Source: Parahaliea maris (GTDB taxonomy: Bacteria > Pseudomonadota > Gammaproteobacteria > Pseudomonadales > Halieaceae). Taken from it: a DNA stretch of 64,000 nucleotides. The stretch lies in contig NZ_VRZA01000001.1 in the NCBI RefSeq assembly GCF_008064665.1, positions 496,001 to 560,000 on the forward strand, written 5' to 3'. Shown here piece by piece: positions 48,695 to 59,241 of the stretch. Each line of letters opens with the position of its first letter. Within the stretch, counting starts at the first letter, position 1. The translations under genes were made by a program, and so were the position numbers. The notes beneath the pieces are model-generated. The model was not told the DNA's origin. It did no database searches and saw only the letters and a program-made list of their open reading frames with translations.

Positions 48695-51600
48695 TTCGGC
48701 TGCTCGGGTACTGTTGCTGCCGCCGGGACCGGTTCAGGCCCGGATTCTGGCGGGGTGTTGGGTTCGGGTACTGACCGCGACTTGCTGCTGGTATCGAAGA
48801 TCCGGCTGAATTTGACCTCGGGGTCGTCCCAGCTGCCCGCCACTTTATAGACCGCGCTGGACATGCGGTTCATCTGCTGTTCGAACACCTTGCTTACCAC
48901 GTAGACCCCCGCCGCGACCGGCAGGCCCGCCGTCAGCGCTGCAACCCAGGGCAGGTTGCTCGCCACCGGCAACGTAGCCACCAGTTCTCCGTCGAGCGTT
49001 TGCTCCCGCAGTGGACTGACCACCGTGAAATTGAAACTGCTGGAGGCACCCTTGACCTCCAGTTTGGGTACTTCCACGCTGCCGGAATGGAAGAACATCT
49101 CTCCTTCGACCGAGTCAAAGGGGATGCCGGACTCGAACATGTGACTGAGGCTGAGCCGTCGCACGATTTCTGCGAGATTGAAGATGCTGAGCACTCGCAG
49201 CGTGCCCGAGGTCCCTGCCGACGCTTCCAGGAAGCGCCCCTCCAACACACTGATATCGACGCGGCCGCGGGTCGTGGCGAGGGCAAAATCCTGCGGCCCG
49301 CCTGGCCAGTCCAGCGCGATATGGAAGCTGCCGCGCTCGGTGTCGACAATACGCTCGTAATCCAGGCGCTCCAGCACACCGCCAAGGTCGGCAAAATGCA
49401 GTGTCGCGTCGAGCTGCGACTCAGACATTTCGGCGCCCTGGCGCCACAGCAGCTGTCCGGGTTGCTCCTCTGTCAGCGCCAGCCCGGCCAGTTCACCGGT
49501 CACCGACGTCGCTCGCAGTCCCTCGTCGCCATGCTGCAGGTCGAAGGCCAGGTAACCCAGCTCCAGGCTATCCGTACGCAGTTGGTCGATGGACACCGCC
49601 AGTGTCGGCAACTCGGTGAAATCGGGCTCCCCCTGTGCACTTCCCAGACGTCCAAGGGCAGACAGGTTGAGGTGCCCGATGACCAGCGAGCCTCGCTGCC
49701 CATCCGCCTCGAGGTCAAGCTCCCCCTGCAGCCAGTCAGTTTCCGCCGCCATCTTGAGCTCGCCGCCCGGCACCACCCGGCCGTTCAGTACCACGTCACG
49801 CAGCTCGACGCCGCCGAGGGACAGGCTGTCCAGCAATAGCGCATCCACTTCCACCGGCGGCAGCACTGCGACTTCCGTTACTTCCGCTGCCTCGCCTGCT
49901 GCAGGGTCGAGCCAGACCTGCCACTGGGCGGGCTCGAAGGAAGGCAAATGCCCCCGCAAGCGCACTACCCCCGGCTCGGCCCGGTGCGCGGTTTCCTGCA
50001 AGGCGATGTCACCTCCGATCAGCCCGGCGTCCGGCCCCAGCAGCAGCGACGCATTCAGGCGCCGCTCCAAATCGATGTCCAGCGTCTGCCGCTCCTCTTC
50101 CATGGTCAGCGCAACCTGCAGGGGCAGTTTCGCTGGCGCGACCTTGTTCAGCGGCGGCGGCAGTGCCAATGCCACCCCCTCCAGGTCAGAGGCAAACGCC
50201 AGGGTCGGCGATGCCCCGGGAACCAGTTGTAGCTCTCCCGTGACCTCTGCAGTGCCTTCGGCGGGCAGGGATGTGGCCAGCCCCAACCACTGCTGCAGCG
50301 GAGTGGCCGGCACCTGGCCCGCCAGGGCAATGGACAAGCCGCGCTCGGGAGTTGTCGGGGCCGCCAACGGCTGCAGGCGGGCATCGATTCTCTGGCCCCA
50401 GAGCTTGCCGACCAGCCCCCGGGAGGTAAAACCGTGATCGCTGTGGTAGTCGACCTTGCCGCTCACCGCACTAAGGGACAGACCCAGCGGCTTCATCTCG
50501 ACGCGGGCGTCGCGCAGCGAGCTGGACACAGCCACCCGGGGCGCGGGCGCCGGGTCGGTCAGCTGCAGCTGCAAGGCCAGGTCGAGGGCCAGATCCCCAC
50601 TCACGCTCCACTCGTCGAAGACGTGACCGGTCAGGTCCGCCAGCGGCGACTCGCGCACCAGTTGCAGGCCATCCTCGGCGGGGCCCGCCAGCGTTCCGTG
50701 CACCGCCAGCTGCATACCAGCACCGTCCACGTGCCAGGCCTCGGCTGACAGGTTGGACAGCTGTGAGCGGTAGAGCTGGGCACTGTCACCCCAGACACTG
50801 ATGTTGGTATCGTCAATCAGCACCAGCCCGGACAGCCCGGACAGTGGAGGCCAGTCGGGCTGGAACCGCAGCGCGGTCTGCGCCACATCGAAAAACAATT
50901 GCACGGTGCGCAGCTGGTTGGCTTCCGCATCCAGGCTGCCCCGCCACAGGAAGGCCCCCTGGCGGACATCGCCTTCGCCCAGCCCTTCCCGCAGCCAGCG
51001 GAGCAGCCCTCCGTTGAGGACGACGGGCAGGTATTTGTCGCGATGGGCGGCTTTGGAGTCGCGCAGTCCCACCAGGAGGTCCATCTCGATACCCGCCGGT
51101 GTCTGGGCAAAGGGTATGCTCAGGCCAAACAGGGTGTTGGTCTCGCCCTCGGCGGCCTGCGCCACCACCTGCCCGCTGTGCAACGTCAGGGCCTGGTCAT
51201 TCCAGGTGAGGTCGACCGTCCCGTGTATATCTTCGAAATCGAGCGGGTGGTCATAAATGGTGGGAAAATTCAGACTGAAATCGGTGGCATCCAGAATCAC
51301 CTGGCCGCTCCCGGGCATCAGGTGCACATAGCCCGTTGCCGCTTCCACCCCGGGTGTCCCGCGCCAGGAATCGGCCCTGATTTCATTGAATCGGGCGGCC
51401 AGTTGCCAGCCGCGCAAGGGGCTGTGTCGGTCATCCAGGCTGACCTCAAAGGTGCGCAACAGGCCCAGCGGGTTCAGCGCGCGCAACGCTTCCGCCATGG
51501 CATCGGGCGTGGAGTCCAGCGACGCGTACAAGCGGGACACGGGCTCCAGCGGTAAGCCCTCCCCCCGCAGGCGCAGTGAGTCGCCCCACATGTCCATCTG

Positions 51601-52569
51601 CAACCTGGGGACGATCAGACGGGACTCCCCGCTGCTCAGCAGCAGGTTATGCACAAACACCTGCCAGTTGTTGTCCTGCTTACCCAGTGCGGCATCGAAA
51701 GCCAGCTGCTGCAGTGGCAACTGCCAACTACCCTGCTGGTCACCCAATTCCAGCGCGCTGCCGCGGACCCTCGAGCGCAGCTGCGGCCGCCCCTCCCGCC
51801 AGTCCAGCCAGAGCTGCAAATCCACGACTCCCGCCAGGGTGAGCGGTCCGGAGGCCGTCGGCAACCACGGGTGCAGCGCCGACAGGTCCACGTCGCTGGC
51901 CCCCATATAGGCGCGGCCTTCGAAGGTATCCAGGTCGAAAGGATCTCCGAGGCCGGTAGCGGCCAGCTGCACCTGGGTGCCGGTGTCGACGACGCTGAGA
52001 TTCCCGCTCATCTCGCGCTGGCTGCCATCCCGGAGCAAACTGAAATCCAGTACCAGGTCGCGCCGGGTGCCGTCGGGCAGAAGGACACTGAGCGTGTTAC
52101 GGTGAAGTTCCAGTTGCTCGATACTGAGGGCGAGGTCACGCAGCCAGTCGCCAACGGTGCTGTCGCCGCGCTCAAACCCCACTAGGGTAATTCGCCCCTG
52201 CTCATCCACCTGTAAAGGTAAGTCGAGGCCTGCCAGCTGGATCCGGCTGACCTGCAGCCCCCCCTCCAGCAGGCTGCGCAGGGGGTCGATCCGTACCCGG
52301 CCCTCCGCCAGGCGAAGTTCCTCGCCGGACCAACCCGGGAACTGCAGGCGCAGGCCGCTGAGTACCAGTTCCGGGCTGAAGGAGCGCCACACGCCGCTGA
52401 CGCCATCGGCCGCGACAGCGAAGGGCACCTGACGGTTGATTTCGGTCAGTATCCAGCCCTGCTGGGAACTGACCCGGTCCACCAACAGGCGCCCGAAACT
52501 GACATAGACCGCCAGCAGGGTGATGGCGATCACCATCCCCCGCCACAGGGCCCGGGCCAGTTTGTGCAT
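48691..52569 (-). CDS. yhdP: YhdP, AsmA-like lipid-transport family protein
   Basis: A very large inner-membrane protein that spans the periplasm and helps move phospholipids to the outer membrane in E. coli, in redundancy with TamB and YdbH. The start chosen is ATG 52569 (MHKLARALWRGMVIAITLLA), giving 1292 residues; a GTG five codons upstream is possible. One N-terminal membrane helix at about 11-28 precedes a long repetitive beta-rich body. The AsmA-like C-terminal part has GRVDISVLEGRFLEASAGTS and SIFNLAEIVRRLSLSHMFES. The tail is Pro/Ser/Glu-rich. With the mla system reduced in this window, this protein may matter more. Confidence 0.92.
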   Translation of the reverse strand: MHKLARALWRGMVIAITLLAVYVSFGRLLVDRVSSQQGWILTEINRQVPFAVAADGVSGVWRSFSPELVLSGLRLQFPGWSGEELRLAEGRVRIDPLRSLLEGGLQVSRIQLAGLDLPLQVDEQGRITLVGFERGDSTVGDWLRDLALSIEQLELHRNTLSVLLPDGTRRDLVLDFSLLRDGSQREMSGNLSVVDTGTQVQLAATGLGDPFDLDTFEGRAYMGASDVDLSALHPWLPTASGPLTLAGVVDLQLWLDWREGRPQLRSRVRGSALELGDQQGSWQLPLQQLAFDAALGKQDNNWQVFVHNLLLSSGESRLIVPRLQMDMWGDSLRLRGEGLPLEPVSRLYASLDSTPDAMAEALRALNPLGLLRTFEVSLDDRHSPLRGWQLAARFNEIRADSWRGTPGVEAATGYVHLMPGSGQVILDATDFSLNFPTIYDHPLDFEDIHGTVDLTWNDQALTLHSGQVVAQAAEGETNTLFGLSIPFAQTPAGIEMDLLVGLRDSKAAHRDKYLPVVLNGGLLRWLREGLGEGDVRQGAFLWRGSLDAEANQLRTVQLFFDVAQTALRFQPDWPPLSGLSGLVLIDDTNISVWGDSAQLYRSQLSNLSAEAWHVDGAGMQLAVHGTLAGPAEDGLQLVRESPLADLTGHVFDEWSVSGDLALDLALQLQLTDPAPAPRVAVSSSLRDARVEMKPLGLSLSAVSGKVDYHSDHGFTSRGLVGKLWGQRIDARLQPLAAPTTPERGLSIALAGQVPATPLQQWLGLATSLPAEGTAEVTGELQLVPGASPTLAFASDLEGVALALPPPLNKVAPAKLPLQVALTMEEERQTLDIDLERRLNASLLLGPDAGLIGGDIALQETAHRAEPGVVRLRGHLPSFEPAQWQVWLDPAAGEAAEVTEVAVLPPVEVDALLLDSLSLGGVELRDVVLNGRVVPGGELKMAAETDWLQGELDLEADGQRGSLVIGHLNLSALGRLGSAQGEPDFTELPTLAVSIDQLRTDSLELGYLAFDLQHGDEGLRATSVTGELAGLALTEEQPGQLLWRQGAEMSESQLDATLHFADLGGVLERLDYERIVDTERGSFHIALDWPGGPQDFALATTRGRVDISVLEGRFLEASAGTSGTLRVLSIFNLAEIVRRLSLSHMFESGIPFDSVEGEMFFHSGSVEVPKLEVKGASSSFNFTVVSPLREQTLDGELVATLPVASNLPWVAALTAGLPVAAGVYVVSKVFEQQMNRMSSAVYKVAGSWDDPEVKFSRIFDTSSKSRSVPEPNTPPESGPEPVPAAATVPEQPN

Positions 52570-52649
52570 CAGGGCGTGTTCCACACTTTCCTCAGCGAGT
52601 CGGAAGCATAGGGGCTCTACCTGCCCCTCTGGGGCAGGACCATATTCTG

Positions 52650-54128
52650 TTAGAGCAGGACGATGTCAAACTGTTCCTGGTTATAGTTGGGTTCCACCCG
52701 GAAGCTGATCGTCTTGCCCGTGAATTCCTCGAGGTCCGCGACATTGGCAGACTCCTCATCGAGCAGGCGGTCCACGACCGATTGCCCCGCCAGCACCGCC
52801 AGGCTGTCGTTCTCGTAGGCCCGGGCGTCCCGCAGGATTTCCCGGAAAATCTCGTAGCAGACGGTTTCCGCCGTTTTCAGGGTACCGCGCCCGGCACAGA
52901 CCGGGCAGTCCTCACAGAGCAGATGCTCAAGGCTCTCCCGGCTGCGCTTGCGGGTCATTTCCACCAGGCCGAGTTCCGAAACCCCGGTAATCTTGTTGCG
53001 CGCCGGATCCCTCTGCATTGTCTTTTCCAGCGTGCGGTGTACCTGGCGGCGATGCTCAGGGTCCTGCATGTCGATGAAATCAACGATGATAATACCCCCC
53101 AGGTTGCGCAGCCTGAGTTGTCGGGCAAGGGTGGTCGCCGCCTCCAGGTTGGTCTTGAAGATGGTTTCCTCGAGGTTGCGACGGCCGACGAAAGAGCCGG
53201 TGTTCACATCGATGGTGGTCATGGCCTCTGTCTGGTCGATAACCAGATAACCGCCCGATTTAAGGTCCACCTTACGGGCCAGTGCCCGCTGGATTTCCTG
53301 TTCCACGCCGTGCAGGTCAAATAGCGGGCGCTCGCCGCGGTAACATTCCAGCAGGCCGGAAACCTCCGGCACGTAATCGTTGCAGAAGTCACTCAGGGCG
53401 GCAAAGCTTTCCTGGCTATCGATACGGATGCGCTCGACACCCGGACGCGCCAGGTCGCGCACAGTACGTAGGTGTAAAGGCAGGTCTTCGTACAGCAGTT
53501 GGGGGTTGGTAGCCGCCTTGGCGCGACGTTCAACCGCCGCCCACAACCGGCGCAGGAAGCGCAGGTCGGCACGCAGCTCCTCCAGCCCCACCCCCTCGGC
53601 GGCGGTGCGCAGGATATAGCCGCCGCTGTCGACCATCTCTTCCAGCGCCAGGCCCTCGTCCAGCAGGGCCTGCAGACGGGTGCGCTCTTCGCCGTCTTCA
53701 ATACGCTGGGATACACCCACATGGGTATTCTGGGGCATGAACACGAGGTACCGGGACGACACCGACAGCTGGGTCGTCAGCCGCGCGCCCTTGCTGCCCA
53801 GGGGCTCCTTGGTGACCTGCACCACCACCTTCTTGCCCTCGTGCAGGTGGTCGCGAATGGCACTGCTCTGGCGGCTGCGGTCCTCCCGGCCCCGGCTGTC
53901 CAGCGGCACGATATCCGAGACGTGGATAAAACTGGCTTTTTCGGTGCCAATATCGACAAAGGCGGCCTGCATGCCCGGCAGGACGCGGGCAACCTTGCCG
54001 GCATAGATGTTGCCGGCAATGCCGCGACTGGAACGGCGCTCGATATGAATGTCCTGGGTGGCGCCGTTTTCAACGACCGCTACCCGGGTTTCCATCGGGG
54101 TCACATTGACCAGGATTTCTTCGCTCAC
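52650..54128 (-). CDS. rng: Ribonuclease G
   Basis: RNase E/G family endonuclease that matures 16S rRNA 5' ends and turns over some mRNAs. The GTG start at 54128 overlaps the maf stop (GTGA). It has 492 residues: an S1 domain at about 37-125 (GNIYAGKVARVLPGMQAAFV), then the catalytic domain with IDQTEAMTTIDVNTGSFVG and IVDFIDMQDPEHR carrying the Mg-binding aspartates, and the zinc-link motif CEDCPVCAGRG. The lack of a long C-terminal scaffold distinguishes it from RNase E. Confidence 0.97.
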   Translation of the reverse strand: MSEEILVNVTPMETRVAVVENGATQDIHIERRSSRGIAGNIYAGKVARVLPGMQAAFVDIGTEKASFIHVSDIVPLDSRGREDRSRQSSAIRDHLHEGKKVVVQVTKEPLGSKGARLTTQLSVSSRYLVFMPQNTHVGVSQRIEDGEERTRLQALLDEGLALEEMVDSGGYILRTAAEGVGLEELRADLRFLRRLWAAVERRAKAATNPQLLYEDLPLHLRTVRDLARPGVERIRIDSQESFAALSDFCNDYVPEVSGLLECYRGERPLFDLHGVEQEIQRALARKVDLKSGGYLVIDQTEAMTTIDVNTGSFVGRRNLEETIFKTNLEAATTLARQLRLRNLGGIIIVDFIDMQDPEHRRQVHRTLEKTMQRDPARNKITGVSELGLVEMTRKRSRESLEHLLCEDCPVCAGRGTLKTAETVCYEIFREILRDARAYENDSLAVLAGQSVVDRLLDEESANVADLEEFTGKTISFRVEPNYNQEQFDIVLL

Positions 54129-54718
54129 GGCGCGCCCTCACTGCCAAGGCCAGTGGCTACACCGAATTCGCGCAGCAGACGCCAGGTTTCCACCAGCGGC
54201 AGCCCGACCACATTGCTGTAACTGCCCTCGATCGATTCCACCAGAACCGCTCCCAACCCCTGAATCCCGTAGGCGCCTGCCTTGTCCCAGGGTTCATCGG
54301 TCGCGAGATAGGCATCACAGAGGGCGAGATCCAGCGACACAAAGGTCACCCGGGTGGTCACCAGCACTTCCCGCTCGCTGTCGCCGCCAACCACGCAGAC
54401 CGCGGTCATGACTTCGTGGGTGCGCCCCCCGAGGCGAGCCAGCATGCCGAGTGCGTCGAAGCGGTCGACGGGTTTGCCCAGCACATCGTCGTCGATCACC
54501 ACCGTGGTATCGGCAGCCAGTACAACGGTATCGTCCACCTGCCCGACGGCCACCGCTACCGCCTTTTCCCGGGCCATGCGGGATACGTAGTCCGGTGGCG
54601 ACTCACCGGGCCTGGGGGTTTCGTCGATGTCCGCGGGCTGGACCCGGCAGGACACACCGATCTGGTCCAGCAGTTCCCGACGCCGGGGCGAGGCGGAGGC
54701 CAGTACCAAGGAGGTCAT
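54125..54718 (-). CDS. maf: Maf nucleotide pyrophosphatase (YhdE type)
   Basis: Hydrolyses dTTP/UTP and modified pyrimidine nucleotides and is linked to septum control. It has 197 residues. The motifs are LASASPRRRELLDQIGV (Maf signature), EKAVAVA, LAADTTVVIDDDVLGKP and the C-terminal GAYGIQGLGAVLVESIEGSY with NVVGLPL. It lies between mreD (1 bp) and rng, the conserved order mreBCD-maf-rng. Confidence 0.97.
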   Translation of the reverse strand: MTSLVLASASPRRRELLDQIGVSCRVQPADIDETPRPGESPPDYVSRMAREKAVAVAVGQVDDTVVLAADTTVVIDDDVLGKPVDRFDALGMLARLGGRTHEVMTAVCVVGGDSEREVLVTTRVTFVSLDLALCDAYLATDEPWDKAGAYGIQGLGAVLVESIEGSYSNVVGLPLVETWRLLREFGVATGLGSEGAP

Positions 54719-54719
54719 A

Positions 54720-55202
54720 TCAGGCTACCCGGTAATGCCGACGCAGGCCGCGCAGCAAGCTGAGTACCAGTGGCCAGAACAGGGCGCTGCTCAGGGCCGG
54801 CAGGAGAAACAGGGGCTGCTGGGTGCCGACCCCTTCGAGGTTCTGGACCCACTGGCAGATGAGCTGGTGAATTCCGATCAGTACAAACACAATTCCGGCC
54901 TGCTGCCACAGGCTGAACAGGCGTACCCGCTGGTACAGACCCACCGAGAGCAAAGCGATCACCGACAGGGCAAAGGTATTCTGCCCGAGGACTGCGCCTT
55001 CCAGGATGTCCATGCCAATGCCCGTTAACAGGGCCACCACCACACCCACCCGATGCGGCAGGGCGATACACCAGTAGACCAGCACCAGGGCCACCCATTC
55101 CGGGCGCCACCAGACCAGGGCATGGGGTACAGGCAGCACCGCCAGTACCGCAGCCGACAGCAGCGTGGCGATAACAACCCAGTAGCCCTGCCCGCTCTCC
55201 AC
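54720..55202 (-). CDS. mreD: Rod shape-determining protein MreD
   Basis: Inner-membrane component of the elongation machinery. It has 160 residues with a GTG start at 55202. It has five or six hydrophobic helices, with the family block GIGMDILEGAVLGQNTFALS. Recognition rests on this block, topology and the place after mreC (3-bp gap). Confidence 0.94.
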   Translation of the reverse strand: MESGQGYWVVIATLLSAAVLAVLPVPHALVWWRPEWVALVLVYWCIALPHRVGVVVALLTGIGMDILEGAVLGQNTFALSVIALLSVGLYQRVRLFSLWQQAGIVFVLIGIHQLICQWVQNLEGVGTQQPLFLLPALSSALFWPLVLSLLRGLRRHYRVA

Positions 55203-55205
55203 GAC

Positions 55206-56042
55206 TCAACCCTCCTCACCCTGGCCCACAGTGAAGACCAGCAACACGTGGCGACTGCGATCGAGGGCAGCAGTGGGCTGGGCCAGGATGCGGGCGAAGG
55301 TCTGCCCGGGGTCGCGGACGACCGAACTCACCACCGCCACCGGGTAACCCACGGGAAAACGACCGCCGAGCCCTGAGGTCACCAGCAGGTCGCCTTCGCG
55401 GATATCGGTGGTCGCCGCCACGTGATGCACTTCGAGCGCGCTGAGGGAGCCGTTGCCCTCGGCAATGGCCCGCACCCCGTTGCGATTGACCTGCACGGGT
55501 ACCGAGTGGGTGAGGTCGGTAATCAGCAGGACCCGGGAGGTGAATTCACCTACCTCGACCACCTGGCCCATCAGGCCATTGGCGTCGATCAGGGGCTGCC
55601 CCACGTACACGCTGTCCCGGCTGCCCTTGTTGATCACCACGTGCTGGCGCACCGGGTCAGGGGATACGCCGATCAATTCGGCCACCACGACATCGTCCCG
55701 CAACAGGGCGGCGGAATTGAGCAGGGCCCGAAGGCGGATATTCTCGGCCTGCAGGGAGGCCATTTGCTGGGTGCGCCCTTCCAGGATCAGGTTTTCCCGC
55801 CGCAGGCGTTCGTTCTCCCCCTGCAGGGTACTGCGGGAGACCAGGTGGGTTTCCTGCCAGTCTTTCAGGCGGGAAGGGATGTCGGCCACCCAGTAGACGG
55901 GCGCGACCAGGGTATCGAGGATGGCGCGAGTGCGATCCAGGCTGTTGAAGCGCAGGTCCGCGAGGATCAGCCCTGCCACCACCAACAGGGTCAGCATGAC
56001 GCGCAACCCCAGGTGGGACTCCTTGACGAATAGCGGCTTGAT
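55206..56042 (-). CDS. mreC: Rod shape-determining protein MreC, probable ATC start
   Basis: Periplasmic-facing elongasome scaffold that links MreB/MreD to PBP2. The conserved N-terminus (E. coli begins MKPIFSRGPSLQIRL) appears here as KPLFVKESHLGLRVM after an ATC codon at 56042, with AAGGAG 7 nt upstream. An in-frame TGA lies five codons before, and no ATG, GTG or TTG lies between. The next usable starts, TTG 56006 and ATG 55997, would cut off conserved residues. With ATC the protein has 278 residues: a membrane helix at about 14-30, a coiled coil (about 65-100) and the beta domain with GLGGRFPVGYPVAVVSS. Confidence 0.9.
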   Translation of the reverse strand: MKPLFVKESHLGLRVMLTLLVVAGLILADLRFNSLDRTRAILDTLVAPVYWVADIPSRLKDWQETHLVSRSTLQGENERLRRENLILEGRTQQMASLQAENIRLRALLNSAALLRDDVVVAELIGVSPDPVRQHVVINKGSRDSVYVGQPLIDANGLMGQVVEVGEFTSRVLLITDLTHSVPVQVNRNGVRAIAEGNGSLSALEVHHVAATTDIREGDLLVTSGLGGRFPVGYPVAVVSSVVRDPGQTFARILAQPTAALDRSRHVLLVFTVGQGEEG

Positions 56043-56122
56043 ACTAGTGCTCCTTCACGGTGACAAGGAGCACTGGGCCCCTACGGCAGGCCCGGTGGGC
56101 ACGCCCGGGGCCGCACGCCGGA

Positions 56123-57166
<1,044 letters not shown>

Positions 57167-57236
57167 TTACTACCTTGTGAGTACGACGGGACGCTCCCTG
57201 ATTCTCGGAGCTCTGCTAGCACCCTACCTGCCACCT

Positions 57237-57284
57237 CCCGGCTAAGACCAACCCAGAGCTGAAAAGGTTCAGCCCTGAGCCGGG
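57237..57284. repeat. Nested inverted repeat between mreB and gatC
   Basis: A 7-bp outer stem CCCGGCT/AGCCGGG (57237-57243 and 57278-57284) encloses an inner stem GCTGAA/TTCAGC with an AAGG loop. It lies in the mreB-gatC divergent gap. No T-run follows on either strand in the right place for termination. It may shape the mreB leader. Confidence 0.5.
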
Positions 57285-57360
57285 AAAAAGTCCCGATAAA
57301 TGGGGTGGCTATTTCTTTATTGTGCGGCGTCCGGATAATCGCGCAACTCTACCAACCGCG

Positions 57361-57388
57361 GGGATTTTGGGCAAGGCGCAAATATGAT
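57361..57388 (+). promoter_or_regulatory. Candidate promoter of gatCAB
   Basis: A good -10 box TATGAT (57383-57388) lies 65 bp before the gatC ATG. The -35 position at 16-bp spacing reads GGGATT and is poor. Confidence 0.35.
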
Positions 57389-57452
57389 AAGTTTACGCCC
57401 CCGCGGCTGTTCGCCGCCCCTTCCCACGCTTTTTTGGAGACCGGGACAGAAC

Positions 57453-57764
57453 ATGTCCGACACACCGTCCAGTACCCCGACCGTAGACCGGGAAGAGATC
57501 GAGAAGATCGCCGAGCTGGCGCGCATCCGCATTGCCGCCGACCAGGCCGGCGAGGTGGCCGAGCGCATCACCCGTATTCTCGGCATGGTCGACACCCTGC
57601 AGGCCGCCGATACCGATGGCGTTGAGCCCATGGCCAACCCCCTCGACGCCACCCAGGCCCTGCGCCCAGACGAGATTACCGAGGAAAACCGTCGCGAAGC
57701 CTTCCAGGCCATCGCCCCGGCGGTCGAGAACGGCCTCTATCTGGTCCCCAAAGTCATCGATTAA
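57453..57764 (+). CDS. gatC: Asp/Glu-tRNA amidotransferase subunit GatC
   Basis: Small stabilising subunit of GatCAB, which amidates mischarged Asp-tRNA(Asn) or Glu-tRNA(Gln). The start at ATG 57453 ([20 protein letters not shown]) gives 103 residues. The family block [20 protein letters not shown] and the C-terminal [18 protein letters not shown] are clear. It heads gatC-gatA-gatB, with gatA 13 bp downstream. Confidence 0.96.
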   Translation: MSDTPSSTPTVDREEIEKIAELARIRIAADQAGEVAERITRILGMVDTLQAADTDGVEPMANPLDATQALRPDEITEENRREAFQAIAPAVENGLYLVPKVID

Positions 57765-57777
57765 CCAGGCAGCTACC

Positions 57778-59241
57778 ATGCATGACCAGACCGTCGCCCA
57801 GCTTGCCCGCGGGCTGCGCGAAAAACGCTTTTCCAGCGTTGAATTGACGCAACACCTGCTGGACCGGATCCAGCAGCTGGACGCCAACTACAACAGTTTC
57901 ATCTCGGTCACGGGGGAGCAGGCCCTGAGTGATGCCCGCCGCGCCGACAGCCAGCTCGGCAATGGCGAGGGCGGCCCGCTCACCGGCATTCCCATCGCCC
58001 ACAAGGATATCTTCTGCACCGAGGGCGTGCGCACCAGCTGTGGCTCGCGCATGCTGGATAACTTCGTCCCGCCCTATAACGCCACCGTGGTCAGCCAGCT
58101 GGCGGCCGCTGGTACCGTGTCCCTGGGCAAAACCAATATGGACGAGTTCGCCATGGGCTCCTCCAACGAAAACAGCTACTACGGCGCGGCGAAAAACCCC
58201 TGGAATACCAGCCTGGTACCGGGCGGCTCCTCCGGTGGTTCCGCAGCAGCGGTGGCCGCCGGCCTGGTGCCCGCCGCCACCGGCACCGATACCGGCGGCT
58301 CCATTCGCCAGCCGGCGGCGTTTTGCGGTATCACTGGCCTCAAGCCCACTTACGGCCGGGTTTCCCGGCTGGGCATCGTGGCCTACGCCTCCAGCCTCGA
58401 CCAGGCCGGCCCCATGGCCCGTACCGCCGAAGATTGCGCCCTGTTGCTGAACGCGATGGCAGGGCACGACGCAGGGGACTCCACCTCGACCGTGCGCGAA
58501 GTACCCGATTACAGCGCCGATCTCGAGCGGCCGCTGGAAGGGCTGCGCATCGGCCTGCCGAAGGAGTATTTCGGTGACGGCCTGGATGCCGCCACCGGCC
58601 AGTGCATTCAGGCGGCACTCAGGGAACTGGAGAGCCTCGGCGCCAGCCTGGTGGAAGTGGCCCTGCCCAACAGCGCGCTGACCATTCCCACCTACTACAT
58701 CATCGCCCCGGCAGAGGCCTCGACCAACCTGTCGCGCTATGACGGTGTGCGCTACGGACACCGCTGCGCCGACCCGGTCGACCTGCACGACCTCTACACC
58801 CGCACCCGGGAAGAGGGCTTTGGCGACGAGGTCAAAAGGCGCATCCTGGTGGGCACCTACGCCCTGTCCGCCGGCTATTACGACGCCTACTACAAAAAGG
58901 CCCAGCAGGCCCGGCGCCTGATCCGTGACGATTTCCTGGCCTGCTTTGAGGATGTGGATATCATTGCCGGCCCCACCACCCCCGGCCCGGCCTTCGGCAT
59001 CGGCGAGAAGAGCAACGACCCGGTCGCCATGTACCTGGAAGATGTCTACACCCTGGCGGTGAACCTGGCGGGCCTGCCCGGCATGTCGCTGCCCGCGGGC
59101 TTTGTCAACGATCGCCCGGTGGGTCTGCAGCTGATCGGGCGCCACTTCGATGAAGCGCGCCTGCTGAATGTGGGCCACCGTTTCCAGCAGGCCACCGACT
59201 GGCACACCCGTAAACCCGAGATTGCCGGAGGTGCCGCCTGA
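57778..59241 (+). CDS. gatA: Asp/Glu-tRNA amidotransferase subunit GatA
   Basis: Amidase-signature subunit that releases ammonia from glutamine. The start at ATG 57778 ([20 protein letters not shown]) gives 487 residues. The catalytic triad is K76 (IPIAHKDIF), S151 ([15 protein letters not shown]) and nucleophile S175 ([15 protein letters not shown]). Its stop overlaps the gatB start by 1 bp. Confidence 0.98.
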   Translation: MHDQTVAQLARGLREKRFSSVELTQHLLDRIQQLDANYNSFISVTGEQALSDARRADSQLGNGEGGPLTGIPIAHKDIFCTEGVRTSCGSRMLDNFVPPYNATVVSQLAAAGTVSLGKTNMDEFAMGSSNENSYYGAAKNPWNTSLVPGGSSGGSAAAVAAGLVPAATGTDTGGSIRQPAAFCGITGLKPTYGRVSRLGIVAYASSLDQAGPMARTAEDCALLLNAMAGHDAGDSTSTVREVPDYSADLERPLEGLRIGLPKEYFGDGLDAATGQCIQAALRELESLGASLVEVALPNSALTIPTYYIIAPAEASTNLSRYDGVRYGHRCADPVDLHDLYTRTREEGFGDEVKRRILVGTYALSAGYYDAYYKKAQQARRLIRDDFLACFEDVDIIAGPTTPGPAFGIGEKSNDPVAMYLEDVYTLAVNLAGLPGMSLPAGFVNDRPVGLQLIGRHFDEARLLNVGHRFQQATDWHTRKPEIAGGAA

